Shown: one piece after another, positions 8,115-17,600 of the stretch
How positions within the stretch are numbered: the first letter of the stretch is position 1
Layout of the letters: every line of letters begins with the position of its first letter
Assembly (NCBI RefSeq): GCF_028736115.1
Contig: NZ_CP117877.1
Span: 4,745,149-4,809,148 of the forward strand
From: Mucilaginibacter sp. KACC 22063
Lineage (GTDB): Bacteria > Bacteroidota > Bacteroidia > Sphingobacteriales > Sphingobacteriaceae
DNA: 64,000 nt
Reading direction: 5' to 3'
Made by a program: the position numbers and the translations under genes
The notes under the pieces: model-generated
What the model was told of the DNA's origin: nothing
What the model saw: only the letters and a program-made list of their open reading frames with translations
Databases searched by the model: none

Positions 8115-8154
8115 GATTTTTACGGGTTAAAAATCGCATTAAGAGCTAAAAATC
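8115..8154 (+). promoter_or_regulatory. Structured leader just before rplS
   Basis: GATTTTTA (8115-8122) can pair perfectly with either of two identical TAAAAATC copies, at 8128-8135 or at 8147-8154. The second copy touches the rplS ATG. The two hairpins are mutually exclusive, and the second would hide the ribosome entry site. This is the layout expected for a translational autoregulation leader of a ribosomal protein gene. Confidence 0.5.
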
Positions 8155-8502
8155 ATGGATTTAGTAAAATTTGTTGAAGAGCAGTCAGTAGAAAAAAAGC
8201 AGGTTCCGGCGTTTAAAGCAGGTGATACTGTCAGCGTACACTATAAAATCAGAGAAGGTAACAAAGAGCGTATCCAGGTTTACCAAGGCGTTTGCATCCA
8301 ACGCAACAGCACTGGTTCAACCGAAACTTTCACTGTACGTAAAGTGTCAAATGGTGTAGGTGTTGAGCGTATCTTCCCTATTAACTCACCAAACATCGAG
8401 AAAATTGATGTGAACAGCTTTGGTAAAGTACGTCGTGCTAAATTATTCTACCTGCGCGCACTTACCGGCAAAGCAGCTCGTATCAAATCAAAACGCGTAT
8501 AA
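8155..8502 (+). CDS. rplS: 50S ribosomal protein L19
   Basis: The 115-residue protein matches L19 along its length (FKAGDTVSVHYKIREGNKER, YQGVCIQR, RKVSNGVGVERIFP, NSPNIEKIDV, RRAKLFYLR). L19 sits at the 30S-50S interface. It is last in the rpsP-rimM-trmD-rplS order but separated from trmD by 177 bp that contain a palindrome and a switch-like leader, suggesting its own control. A strong terminator follows. Confidence 0.97.
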   Translation: MDLVKFVEEQSVEKKQVPAFKAGDTVSVHYKIREGNKERIQVYQGVCIQRNSTGSTETFTVRKVSNGVGVERIFPINSPNIEKIDVNSFGKVRRAKLFYLRALTGKAARIKSKRV

Positions 8503-8520
8503 GTTTTCTACATGATATTA

Positions 8521-8554
8521 AAAAGCCTTTCTGAAAATTCAGAAAGGCTTTTTC
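8521..8554. terminator. Bidirectional terminator between rplS and msrA
   Basis: AAAAGCCTTTCTGAA and TTCAGAAAGGCTTTTT form a long stem with T runs on both strands. It serves the convergent genes rplS and msrA. Confidence 0.92.
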
Positions 8555-8575
8555 TATTGCTATAAACTGAAGCTT

Positions 8576-9184
8576 TTAGTTCTTCAGTTTATTTTTAAAT
8601 ACCTGTTCCAGCTTATCTACCTTTGGCTGTATTACCAGGCGGCAGTACGGCTGCTTTCCATTCAGGGCAAAGTAGCTCTGGTGATAATCTTCGGCCTTAT
8701 AAAAAGCCTTAAACGGCACTATTTGCGTAACTATCGGGTTAGCGTAAACCTTTTGTCTGTTTAACTCCGCCTTATATTTTTCAGCCTCGGCTTTCTGCTC
8801 AGGCGTATGATAAAATATCACGGATCGATATTGTGTTCCCTCATCTTCGCCCTGGCGGTTAAGCGTGGTTGGATCGTGCATTTTCCAGAATACCTCCAAT
8901 AGATCGGCATAGCTGATCACCGCCGGATTATATTCTACATTTACCACTTCGGCATGGCCGGTTCGCCCGGTACACACCTGCTCGTAGCTTGGATTTGGTA
9001 CTGTACCGCCAGAGAAACCCGACTCTACCTTAACAACACCCTTTAGCCTTGTGAAAATAGCTTCAGAGCACCAGAAGCACCCCATACCAAAGGTGGCAGT
9101 CTGGGTAGCCGGTTTAATGGCATTTGCCTTGCTAAATGGCAGCAATGCCAAAAGCATAAAGAGCGTTAAAAAATATTTACGCAT
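8576..9184 (-). CDS. msrA: Exported peptide methionine-S-sulfoxide reductase MsrA
   Basis: MsrA reduces the S form of methionine sulfoxide in proteins. A signal peptide covers about residues 1-22, so the enzyme acts in the periplasm. The active-site motif GCFWC gives the catalytic Cys36. The conserved GHAEVVNVEYNP, FWKMHDPTT and GTQYRS stretches follow. At 202 residues it is a normal length. It is encoded 6 bp downstream of msrB on the same strand, so both stereoisomers are handled by one operon in the envelope. Confidence 0.96.
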   Translation of the reverse strand: MRKYFLTLFMLLALLPFSKANAIKPATQTATFGMGCFWCSEAIFTRLKGVVKVESGFSGGTVPNPSYEQVCTGRTGHAEVVNVEYNPAVISYADLLEVFWKMHDPTTLNRQGEDEGTQYRSVIFYHTPEQKAEAEKYKAELNRQKVYANPIVTQIVPFKAFYKAEDYHQSYFALNGKQPYCRLVIQPKVDKLEQVFKNKLKN

Positions 9185-9190
9185 AATTGA

Positions 9191-9670
9191 TTAGTTTAAT
9201 ACAACGTTTTTAGAAATTTCTGACTGCGGAACAAACTTTAGCGACAGCGAGTTAACGCAATGACGAGTGTTAAGCGCCGTAAAGCCTTCGCCTAAAAACA
9301 CATGGCCTAAGTGGGCACCGCAATGGTTACATTCAATCTCCGTGCGCTCGCCATCCGGATCGGGCAGGCGTTTTACAGCCCCCTTTATCTCCTGGTCAAA
9401 ACTTGGCCAGCCACAGTGCGAATCAAACTTACTGTCTGACCGGTAAAGCGGCGCATTACACCGCGCACATACATAAATACCTTTATCGTGGTTGTTGAGG
9501 TATTTACCGGTGTAAGGCATCTCGGTATTCTTGTTTACAATAACCGCTTCCTGCTCGGGGGTAAGCTTATTGTAATGATGGACCTGAAATTGGTCTTTCT
9601 TCTCTGATTGGGCACAACTGCTTAATACAAAAGCGACTGCCCCTATTAAGGTTAATATGATTTTTCGCAT
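9191..9670 (-). CDS. msrB: Lipoprotein methionine-R-sulfoxide reductase MsrB
   Basis: MsrB reduces the R form of methionine sulfoxide. The N-terminus is a lipoprotein signal with lipobox Cys19 (VLSSCAQ), placing it at a membrane in the envelope. Two zinc CxxC pairs (Cys68/Cys71 and Cys114/Cys117) and the catalytic Cys138 in RHCVNS are present. The 159-residue length is normal for a SelR domain plus signal. First gene of the msrB-msrA operon. Confidence 0.96.
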   Translation of the reverse strand: MRKIILTLIGAVAFVLSSCAQSEKKDQFQVHHYNKLTPEQEAVIVNKNTEMPYTGKYLNNHDKGIYVCARCNAPLYRSDSKFDSHCGWPSFDQEIKGAVKRLPDPDGERTEIECNHCGAHLGHVFLGEGFTALNTRHCVNSLSLKFVPQSEISKNVVLN

Positions 9671-9748
9671 TATATCTTATGTACGAAATGTTGACCTATT
9701 GCGTACTTACAAGTAAAGCTAATTAAGCCGTTTTTACAAACTGCTGAC

Positions 9749-11230
9749 CTAATAACCCAGGCGCTTAATGCCCTCCTTCGCTTTTTGCTCTATGCTGCTT
9801 TCGTACTGATGGTTTTTAAAAGCAATGGCCATGTTGTAAAAGTGAACGGCCTCCTGTTTATTCTTTTGCATTTCATATATCCCACCCATGCGTAAAGCTG
9901 CTGTAGGGGCATAGTAATATGGCGTACCTTTACCTGTATTTATCGTAAGCTGATAATTACGCAAGGCCTCATCGTATTTTTCTAAAGCCTCATAAATACG
10001 CCCTGCACGATAATAATATTCCGTTTTATCCTGAACAGAACTTAAGCTATTTACATCCTTATCTTTAATTATATTCAAAGCCTTTTCGTAATAGCCTCCA
10101 TCAAATAACAAACGTGCTTTCAGCAGGGCCACATCCGGCATCGGCCCGTTAGCTTCGCTTAATGCCTGCTTGTCCTTTTCCTGGTACTGGTAGCCTTTGG
10201 TTTTAACCAGCTGTACATAGCTTTGGTAGCGTTTCTCGTCGCCATGCAACAAGTAATACCATGCCATGTGCAGGTAAGCATCCTTAACAAAGCTTACACC
10301 TTTGCTCTCATTTAAAAACTTACGGAAGGTATCATCGGCGGTACTATCCAGTCTGTTTAATTTGGCGTTGGCTAAAAGATAGTCGAGGTAAGCATAAGGT
10401 TGATATTCCGAACCCGATGGCCTGTGCTCGAGGTATTCAATAGCTTGTGTGCTGTGCCCTGTGCGTAAAGCCACAAATCCTTTAATATAACTCCTTATCA
10501 GGCTGCCGCTGTCCATTTCGGCAGTGTACTGCTGCATCTTAGCGTATGCATTACTATCGTTGATTACGTAAGCCTGTACGTAGGTTAAATAGAAAACTAG
10601 TTCGTCATAATAAAAGGCATAACCTGTTTTTGGCAATTTAACGGCCAGTTGCTGCAAAGTATTTAAACCGGTTTGCTGGTTGCCTTTGATACCGAAAAAC
10701 GAAAGCGCGCTTTTCAGTGCGCCGTCGGGTAATGAGCCTAACAGAATATTGACCATACCCATCGGTATATCATCGGGTAGAAAGTTGGGGAACTTTTTCT
10801 GGTTGGATTGCAGCAGGCGGTATGCTTTATTAATTTCAAACCCGGCTGTGGTATTTTCGCCGAAGCGGTTGTGAATAAGCGCCCATTGCAAGTTGATCTG
10901 TGCTATTGCGAAGTTTTTATAGGGAGAGCTGCTATCCTCATCATCCAGAATATCTATGCGCTTACTTTTATTACCTTTCAAACGGTCAAAGTCGGCTTTG
11001 CTATCTGTAGTCAGCAGATAAAAGTAATCGTAGTAATTATCCAGCAAAGCTGTTATGGCATTATCCGGATGGGCAGCCTTTTCCTGGTCAATTAAAACCC
11101 GGGCTTTTCTAAGCTTCAAACTTACGATGTTGTTATAAGCCTGTACACAGTTGTTATTAAAATCCAGGCTGGCAAAGGCGTGCTGCAAACTAAGCAGCAG
11201 TATCAGCAGAATAGAAAATTTCTTAGTCAT
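9749..11230 (-). CDS. Exported tetratricopeptide-repeat protein
   Basis: A 493-residue protein with a cleavable signal peptide (about 1-20). The C-terminal part has clear tetratricopeptide repeats, for example TEYYYRAGRIYEALEKYDEALRNYQ split over two helices and AALRMGGIYEMQKNKQEAVHFYNMAI. Such proteins are scaffolds for protein-protein contact in the periplasm. No catalytic motif is seen. It is separated from the upstream zinc-ribbon gene by a terminator, so it is transcribed on its own. Function unknown. Confidence 0.85.
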   Translation of the reverse strand: MTKKFSILLILLLSLQHAFASLDFNNNCVQAYNNIVSLKLRKARVLIDQEKAAHPDNAITALLDNYYDYFYLLTTDSKADFDRLKGNKSKRIDILDDEDSSSPYKNFAIAQINLQWALIHNRFGENTTAGFEINKAYRLLQSNQKKFPNFLPDDIPMGMVNILLGSLPDGALKSALSFFGIKGNQQTGLNTLQQLAVKLPKTGYAFYYDELVFYLTYVQAYVINDSNAYAKMQQYTAEMDSGSLIRSYIKGFVALRTGHSTQAIEYLEHRPSGSEYQPYAYLDYLLANAKLNRLDSTADDTFRKFLNESKGVSFVKDAYLHMAWYYLLHGDEKRYQSYVQLVKTKGYQYQEKDKQALSEANGPMPDVALLKARLLFDGGYYEKALNIIKDKDVNSLSSVQDKTEYYYRAGRIYEALEKYDEALRNYQLTINTGKGTPYYYAPTAALRMGGIYEMQKNKQEAVHFYNMAIAFKNHQYESSIEQKAKEGIKRLGY

Positions 11231-11238
11231 AAAGCAAA

Positions 11239-11263
11239 AAAGGCGCCCTTATGAGGCGCCTTT
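11239..11263 (-). terminator. Terminator after the zinc-ribbon gene
   Basis: AAAGGCGCC and GGCGCCTTT form a 9-bp GC-rich stem. On the minus strand it is followed by TTTTTGC. It ends the operon that runs from 14427 down to 11282. Confidence 0.9.
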
Positions 11264-11281
11264 AATTATTTTGTGAAACAC

Positions 11282-12028
11282 TTATGCGTTTTCGGTTTCG
11301 AGCGCTATTTGCTCATCAACCAAAATACGTCCACAATGTTCGCAAACTATGATTTTTTTACGTTGGCGTATATCTGCCTGGCGTTGCGGAGGTATCTGGT
11401 TAAAACAGCCAGAGCATGAATCGCGCTGAATGGTTACAACTGCTAAACCATTTTTAGCATTCTGGCGTAAACGGCTATAGGCAGTTAATAAACGTGGCTC
11501 GATACTTTCTTTAGCGTTATCTGCCTGTGATATTAACTCTTCCTCTTCTTTCTGCGTCTCTGCAGTAATCGTACCTAACTCGGCTTTTTTAGCTTCCAGG
11601 TCATTACGACGGCTTTCTAAATCAGCCGCTGCTTTATCATAAACCTGCGTTTTGGTACTGATTTCGTACTCATACTCGCGGATCTTCTTCTCGCTTACCT
11701 GGATATCAAGGCCCTGGATTTCTATCTCTTTAGAAATAGCCTCGTACTCGCGGTTGTTTTTAACATCGTTAAGTTGGGCTTCATATTTCTTAGTATTAGC
11801 CTGAGCTTCTTTGATCAGGTTTTTACGGGTTACGATATCGTCTTCAAGATCGTCAAGTTCGCCTTTAATCTTGTTGATACGTGTTTCCAGCTGGGCAACA
11901 TCGTCTTCCAGATCGGCAACCTCCATAGGCAGTTCCCCTCTTATCTGGCGGATTCTGTCGATTTTGGTGTGAATGGTTTGTAGTTCGAATAAAGCTTTAA
12001 GCTTTTGCTCTACGGTTTGTTCCATCAA
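11282..12028 (-). CDS. Coiled-coil protein with C4 zinc ribbon
   Basis: The 248-residue protein is almost all coiled coil from about 20 to 185 and ends in a zinc ribbon with two Cys pairs (CSGCFNQ and CEHCGRIL). It belongs to the CT398/zf-RING_7 family of unknown biochemical role, possibly linked to nucleic acid or secretion functions. Its ATG overlaps the stop of the Nif3-like gene by 4 bp (ATGA), and the same pair is neighbours in many Bacteroidota, which points to a shared task. Confidence 0.9.
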   Translation of the reverse strand: MMEQTVEQKLKALFELQTIHTKIDRIRQIRGELPMEVADLEDDVAQLETRINKIKGELDDLEDDIVTRKNLIKEAQANTKKYEAQLNDVKNNREYEAISKEIEIQGLDIQVSEKKIREYEYEISTKTQVYDKAAADLESRRNDLEAKKAELGTITAETQKEEEELISQADNAKESIEPRLLTAYSRLRQNAKNGLAVVTIQRDSCSGCFNQIPPQRQADIRQRKKIIVCEHCGRILVDEQIALETENA

Positions 12029-13122
12029 ATAAAATATTTTATGGGGTTTGTATTAATTTCTGTTAAACGGACGGCAAAGTTAGCAAATTTTTTTTGAATA
12101 ATTTCATATAATAAATTCTGCGTAAATTGCTCACTTTCAAAATGTCCCACGTCAGCAATCACAACTTTTTTTTCGGCATCAAAAAACTCATGATACTTAT
12201 AGTCGGCAGTAATAAAAAAGTCGGCTCCGGCACTAATAGCCTGCTTTAATAAAAAGCCTCCCGACCCACCACAAACCGCTACTCTTCTTACCGGTTTGCC
12301 CCTTAATTCGGTATGGCGTATCACCTGTGCTTTAAGGCTATATTTAACGTGGCGTAAAAACTCCTCCTCTGTAAGCGGAATTTCCAGTTCGCCGATCATC
12401 CCTGAACCAACCTGCTGATGCTGGTTGGTAACCGGATATAAATCATAAGCTACCTCCTCATAAGGATGCGCCAAAAACAGTGCCACCAGCAATTTATTCT
12501 CTAAATTGACAGGATATATTGTTTCTATCTTAATCTCTGCCTCGTGATGCTGCTGCCCCGGAAGACCGACAAACGGATCGCTGTTCTCATTTCCCTTAAA
12601 CGTTCCTGTGCCTTCGCTATTAAAACTACATTCGCTGTAGTTGCCAATATGCCCCGCCCCTGCTTTAAACAAGGCATCGCGCACCTGCGCAGCCTGCGCT
12701 TTAGGCACGTAGGTTACCAGTTTTTTAAGTATGTTGTTTTTCGGAGAAAGGATATGGCTGTCTTTTAAGCCAAGTACATCGCATATACGCTGGTTAACCC
12801 CGCCTGTCACATTGTCAAGATTGGTATGAATGGCATAAATAGCAATATGATGCCTTATCGCCTTTTCAACTACCCTTTGTACATAGGTTTGCCCGTTAAA
12901 TTTCTTTATTCCCTTAAAAACAATGGGGTGGTGCGATACGATCAACTGGCAGCCTTTGGCAATAGCCTCATCAACTACCGCTTCTGTGCAGTCAAGCGAG
13001 ATCAGCGCCTGGTGGATCTCCTGATCCGGCCGGCCAACGATCAACCCCGAATTATCATAGTCTTCCTGGTAAGCCAGCGGCGCAAGGCTTTCCAGGTAAT
13101 TGGTTAGTTCAGCTAACTTCAT
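12025..13122 (-). CDS. Nif3-like dinuclear metal centre protein
   Basis: A 365-residue Nif3/YqfO family protein. Metal ligands are visible in LIVSHHPIVF, the AIHTNLD motif and GHFESEQ near the C-terminus; the middle about 110 residues form the YqfO-type insertion. Members form hexamers with a two-metal site and are thought to be hydrolases, for example GTP cyclohydrolase I type 2-like, without a settled substrate. The start chosen is ATG 13122 (MKLAELTNYL); a longer frame from 13185 would run into the upstream DUF2905 gene. Confidence 0.93.
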   Translation of the reverse strand: MKLAELTNYLESLAPLAYQEDYDNSGLIVGRPDQEIHQALISLDCTEAVVDEAIAKGCQLIVSHHPIVFKGIKKFNGQTYVQRVVEKAIRHHIAIYAIHTNLDNVTGGVNQRICDVLGLKDSHILSPKNNILKKLVTYVPKAQAAQVRDALFKAGAGHIGNYSECSFNSEGTGTFKGNENSDPFVGLPGQQHHEAEIKIETIYPVNLENKLLVALFLAHPYEEVAYDLYPVTNQHQQVGSGMIGELEIPLTEEEFLRHVKYSLKAQVIRHTELRGKPVRRVAVCGGSGGFLLKQAISAGADFFITADYKYHEFFDAEKKVVIADVGHFESEQFTQNLLYEIIQKKFANFAVRLTEINTNPIKYFI

Positions 13123-13135
13123 AGGGGCAATATAC

Positions 13136-13366
13136 TTACCAATTGAGCCAACGCCAAATCCTGACGATAATATACAACAGGACATTCAGCAACAGCAGCG
13201 TAGTAAACGGAAAGTAAAACCTGAAGTTTTCCCGCTCTATGCGTATGTCGCCGGGTAAGTTGCCAAGCCAGTTCAGTTTACTCCCAAAGAAGTAAATGAC
13301 AATACCCGCAATAAGCACAACTCCACCAATAACAATCAGCACTTTCCCTACACCATCATTATCCAT
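13136..13366 (-). CDS. DUF2905 family small membrane protein
   Basis: A 76-residue protein with two membrane segments (about 7-27 and 53-72) and the family hallmark LGNLPGDIRIERENFRFYFP between them. The loop is conserved across bacteria; role unknown. It lies between the TM2 gene (3 bp) and the Nif3-like gene (13 bp), part of a tight operon. Confidence 0.93.
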   Translation of the reverse strand: MDNDGVGKVLIVIGGVVLIAGIVIYFFGSKLNWLGNLPGDIRIERENFRFYFPFTTLLLLNVLLYIIVRIWRWLNW

Positions 13367-13369
13367 ATA

Positions 13370-13726
13370 TTATGGGGCCATCTGGGCAATCTGCATACTT
13401 TCGTATGCCATTTTGCTATTGTATTCGTTGGTTAGGCTTTTATAATTGATCAGATCAACAACAGTACCGATGAAGCATAAGCCCGCGGTTAAAAAATACA
13501 AGATCCCCATTCCTACCTGCCCAAGTATAAAGCGGTGAATACCAGCAAAGCCAATAAGGCCCAACAATGCAAACAGTAATATGTCCTGTGCGCTTTTGCG
13601 GCGGCCAGCATATATGCTTAAAAAGTTACGTTTTTGATTTTCAGTAAGATTGGCGCTCATTTGCTGCAAAAAGTTCATTTCCTCAAAAGTAACGCCAGGG
13701 AAAGAGGCAAAAGAATTATATTCCAT
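13370..13726 (-). CDS. TM2 domain-containing protein
   Basis: A 118-residue protein with a cytoplasmic N-terminal stretch and the TM2 domain at about 50-100: two helices with GLIGFAGIHRFILGQVGMGILYFLTAGLC. TM2 proteins are small membrane proteins of unclear function. The start overlaps the end of the DUF2752 gene by 11 bp, so translation is probably coupled. Confidence 0.92.
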   Translation of the reverse strand: MEYNSFASFPGVTFEEMNFLQQMSANLTENQKRNFLSIYAGRRKSAQDILLFALLGLIGFAGIHRFILGQVGMGILYFLTAGLCFIGTVVDLINYKSLTNEYNSKMAYESMQIAQMAP

Positions 13727-14030
13727 GATGATAAGTGCTATGTTTTTTAAATTTAGATAAACGCAGGTACAAAATGTAACAAATGCGGTGAAAAATAATT
13801 AACAAAGCAGGCACGCCCAATTGATGTGTCGCAAAAGATCTTTTCAGATCACCATGCAATAACCATGAGATGGCATGCCCTAAACCACATCCCGGGCACC
13901 AGTTAAAACCCATCAGCTTTAAAGGGCACAAAGTAAAATGGCTACTGCTGCCCGGGTCTGATAAACCCAGCGCAACAATAGCCATTGTCCAAAATATCAG
14001 TTCGAAATTATTTTTAACCAGCTTAATCAA
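13716..14030 (-). CDS. DUF2752 family membrane protein
   Basis: A 104-residue membrane protein with the DUF2752 signature: CPLKLMGFNWCPGCGLGHAI followed by LLHGDLKRSFATHQLG. Two or three membrane helices flank the Cys motif. Function unknown. It overlaps the DUF4199 gene by 8 bp and the TM2 gene by 11 bp. DUF2752 and TM2 proteins are frequent neighbours in Bacteroidota. Confidence 0.92.
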   Translation of the reverse strand: MIKLVKNNFELIFWTMAIVALGLSDPGSSSHFTLCPLKLMGFNWCPGCGLGHAISWLLHGDLKRSFATHQLGVPALLIIFHRICYILYLRLSKFKKHSTYHHGI

Positions 14031-14427
14031 TTTTTTTGGAATTGGTCATCAGTATTAGCGTTGCCGCAAAGCAAGATATAATACCGATCAGCAATGCTCC
14101 AAATAAACGGCCCGAAAAATCTCTGAAATTACTTCCGTCTACATAATTGATGTACACTACCCCAATAAAACCGGCGATAACACCACCTAATATGATAATC
14201 TTAAAGCTTTGCACAATACCTTCAAGGAAACCCATTTTGCCTCCAAGATCATGATCGCGGTAGCTTTTCAATCCCCAAAAAACACCGACAACCGGTATCA
14301 GTATAGATATATATTCAATAGGTGCTACCTGGTCGTTAAACATGGTGTAACCAGCCCAGCGCATAATAAGCAGCCATAAACCGCTTAAAAGCCCGATGAT
14401 TAAACCTGATAATACTGCGTTTTTCAT
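14023..14427 (-). CDS. DUF4199 family membrane protein
   Basis: A 134-residue protein with four membrane segments (about 5-24, 38-54, 75-97, 107-128) and the short GLKSYRDHDLGGKMGFLEG loop that is common in DUF4199 proteins of Bacteroidota. No known function. It is the first gene of the operon that continues through DUF2752, TM2, DUF2905 and Nif3 to the zinc ribbon gene. Confidence 0.85.
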   Translation of the reverse strand: MKNAVLSGLIIGLLSGLWLLIMRWAGYTMFNDQVAPIEYISILIPVVGVFWGLKSYRDHDLGGKMGFLEGIVQSFKIIILGGVIAGFIGVVYINYVDGSNFRDFSGRLFGALLIGIISCFAATLILMTNSKKID

Positions 14428-14604
14428 TGTTATAAATGTTTGTTAGAGTTTTTGATTGATGTTGGTTGCCTGCTGACCAGCTATCATTTAAAGGATTGAT
14501 AGTAAAAGATTGTTTGTTTTAACCTGTAAAAAAGCCACAGCGCGTTAAACGTAACTTATTTGTTTGCATAAAGCAGCAGCCATAAACGTTGGCTCCGTTT
14601 TTGC

Positions 14605-14612
14605 TATATTTG
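14605..14612 (+). promoter_or_regulatory. -7 box for mfd
   Basis: TATATTTG matches TAnnTTTG and ends only 7 bases before the mfd TTG start, so the transcript would be leaderless or nearly so. No well-spaced -33 element is evident. Confidence 0.5.
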
Positions 14613-14619
14613 CAGCGTT

Positions 14620-17600
14620 TTGAATATTCGTGATATTTTAGAACGTTACAAGGGCGACAGCCGGGTACAGCAACTTGCAAAGTCGCTTAACTCGGGTAAA
14701 AACCCTCGTATACAATTGCGGGGGCTCGTCGGATCAAGCGATGCCACGGTGGCGATAGCATTGTGGTTTTTGCAGCATCAGCATATGATATTTGTGCTGC
14801 CCGACCGTGAAGAGGCCAGCTATTTTCAGGCCGACCTTGAAAACCTTACCGGGCAGGAGGTGCTGTTGTTTCCATCATCATACCGTAAAGCATTTGAATT
14901 TACGCAACCCGATGCCAGCAATGTATTGGCGCGTGCAGAGGTATTGAATGAGCTGAATCATACTTCATCTGTAGGCCGGCTTATTATAACCTACCCCGAA
15001 GCTTTGGCCGAAAAGGTAATCGACCGCAGTTCGCTTGAAAAAAACACGCTTGAAATTTCGATCAGCAATAACCTGAGCATTGATTTTATCAACGAGTTTC
15101 TAATCGAATATGATTTTGAACGGGTTGATTTTGTTTATGAACCGGGGCAGTTTTCTGTTCGCGGCGGTATTGTGGACATTTTCTCGTTTTCGCATGACCT
15201 GCCTTACCGTATCGAATTCTTTGGTGATTTTATAGAATCCATCCGCACATTTGAAATTGAAAGCCAGCTGTCTGTAGAGCAGATCAAGAGCATCACGATT
15301 GTGCCTAACGTACAGTCGAAGTTCTTGACAGAGAATAATATTTCGCTGCTTGAGTATGCCGAAGCCGGCACACAGGTTTGGATAAGGGACGTGCAGTTTA
15401 CGCTTGACATTATAAAAGATGGCTATAAAAAAGCCTCGCAGCTTTGGAAAGCGCTTTCGGCCGAAGATAAAAACCAGAACCCCGACTGGATTGACCCTAA
15501 ATTCAGCTTTACAGACGAAAAGCTGATAGCCGATCAGCTGTATGATTTCCCTGTTATTGAATTTGGCAAGCAGTTCTTTTATGAAACACAGCACCAGATC
15601 AATTTTGACATAAGGCCGCAGCCATCTTTTAATAAAGATTTCAGCCTGCTGATGCACAACATCAAGAATAACGAGGCTGACCACATCGAAAACCTGATAT
15701 TTACCGATTCGCCTAAACAGGTGGAAAGGCTATATGCTATTTTCGAGGATCTGGATAAGACCATCAAGTTTACCCCCATCAATATTGCTGTACGCGAAGG
15801 CTTTGTTGACCGCGAACTTAAACTGGCTTGCTATACAGACCACCAGATCTTTGATCGTTACTATAAATACAAGCTGCGCAAGGGCTACCAGCGCTCGCAG
15901 GCCATTACGCTTAAAGAACTGCGTGAGCTTAAACCGGGCGATTATGTAACCCACATTGACCACGGTATTGGCAAATACGCCGGCCTGGAAAAGGTGGAGG
16001 TTAACGGCAAAATGCAGGAAATGATCAGGCTTATCTATGCCGACAACGACCTGCTGTATGTTAACATCAATTCGCTAAACCGGATATCCAAGTTCAGCGG
16101 TAAAGAAGGGTCTATCCCTAAAATGAACAAACTGGGTACAGATACCTGGGAAAAGCTGAAGAAAACAACAAAAAAAAAAGTTAAAGACATAGCCCGCGAT
16201 TTAATTAAGCTTTATGCTAAACGTAAATCACAACAAGGCACTGCCTTTACACCCGATAGCTACCTGCAAACCGAGCTGGAAGCTTCTTTCTTATACGAAG
16301 ACACTCCCGACCAGGAAAAAGCAACTGCCGATTTCAAAAAGGATATGGAATCGCCGCACCCGATGGACCGCCTTATTTGCGGCGACGTGGGTTTCGGAAA
16401 AACGGAGGTTGCTGTGCGTGCCGCATTTAAAGCCGTTACAGACAGTAAGCAGGTTGCCGTTTTAGTGCCTACCACTATTCTTGCTGCACAACATTATAAA
16501 ACATTCTCAGAACGCCTTAAAGGCTTTCCTTGCAATATAGATTATATCAACCGCTTTAAATCGAGCAAGCAGATCAAGGATTCCCTTGCAAAGCTTGCCG
16601 AAGGTAAGATTGATATCATCATTGGTACTCACCGCCTGGTTAGCAAGGATGTTAAGTTTAAAGACCTCGGCTTGATGATTATTGATGAGGAGCAAAAGTT
16701 TGGTGTATCTACCAAAGAGAAGCTGAAGCAGATGCGCGTAAACGTAGACACGCTTACGCTTACGGCAACACCTATTCCGCGTACACTGCACTTCTCGCTA
16801 ATGGGTGCCCGCGATTTATCTATTATTTCCACCCCTCCTCCTAACCGCCAGCCAGTAACTACAGAGCTGCATGTGTTTAACGATAAACTGATCAAAGAAG
16901 CTGTTGAGTACGAGATAGACCGCGGTGGGCAGGTATTCTTTATCCATAACCGGGTGGCCGACTTAGCTCAACTGGGCGGCATGATACGTAAACTGGTACC
17001 AAAGGCGCGCATTGGTATTGCACACGGCCAGCTAGAAGGCGATGACCTGGAAGATGTAATGTTAAAATTCGTCAGCGCAGAGTATGATGTATTGGTTGCT
17101 ACCACCATTATTGAGGCCGGTTTGGATATCCCGAACGCCAACACCATTATCATTAACCATGCGCATATGTTTGGCCTAAGCGATTTGCACCAGATGCGAG
17201 GACGCGTTGGCCGGAGCAATAAAAAGGCTTTTTGTTATCTGTTGAGTCCGCCATTATCTACCCTTACGCCAGAGGCACGTAAGCGCTTAAGCGCCATAGA
17301 AGAATTCAGTGATTTAGGTAGCGGCTTTAACGTAGCCATGCGCGATCTGGACATTCGCGGCAGCGGTAACTTATTAGGCGCCGAGCAAAGTGGCTTTATT
17401 GCAGAGATTGGCTTTGAGATGTATCATAAGATACTTGACGAGGCGATACAGGAACTAAAAGAAGACGAGTTTAAAGAGGTGTTTCAGGATGAAAAGCCAA
17501 GGCCATTTATCTCATTTACACAAATAGATACCGATCTTGAAATTTTAATCCCCGACGAGTATGTAACCAGCATCGCCGAGCGGTACAACCTGTATACCGA

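Noticed and set aside
15100..15684. Long open frame antisense to mfd
   Set aside because: Shadow of the coding frame; no start context and composition typical of reverse-frame reads.
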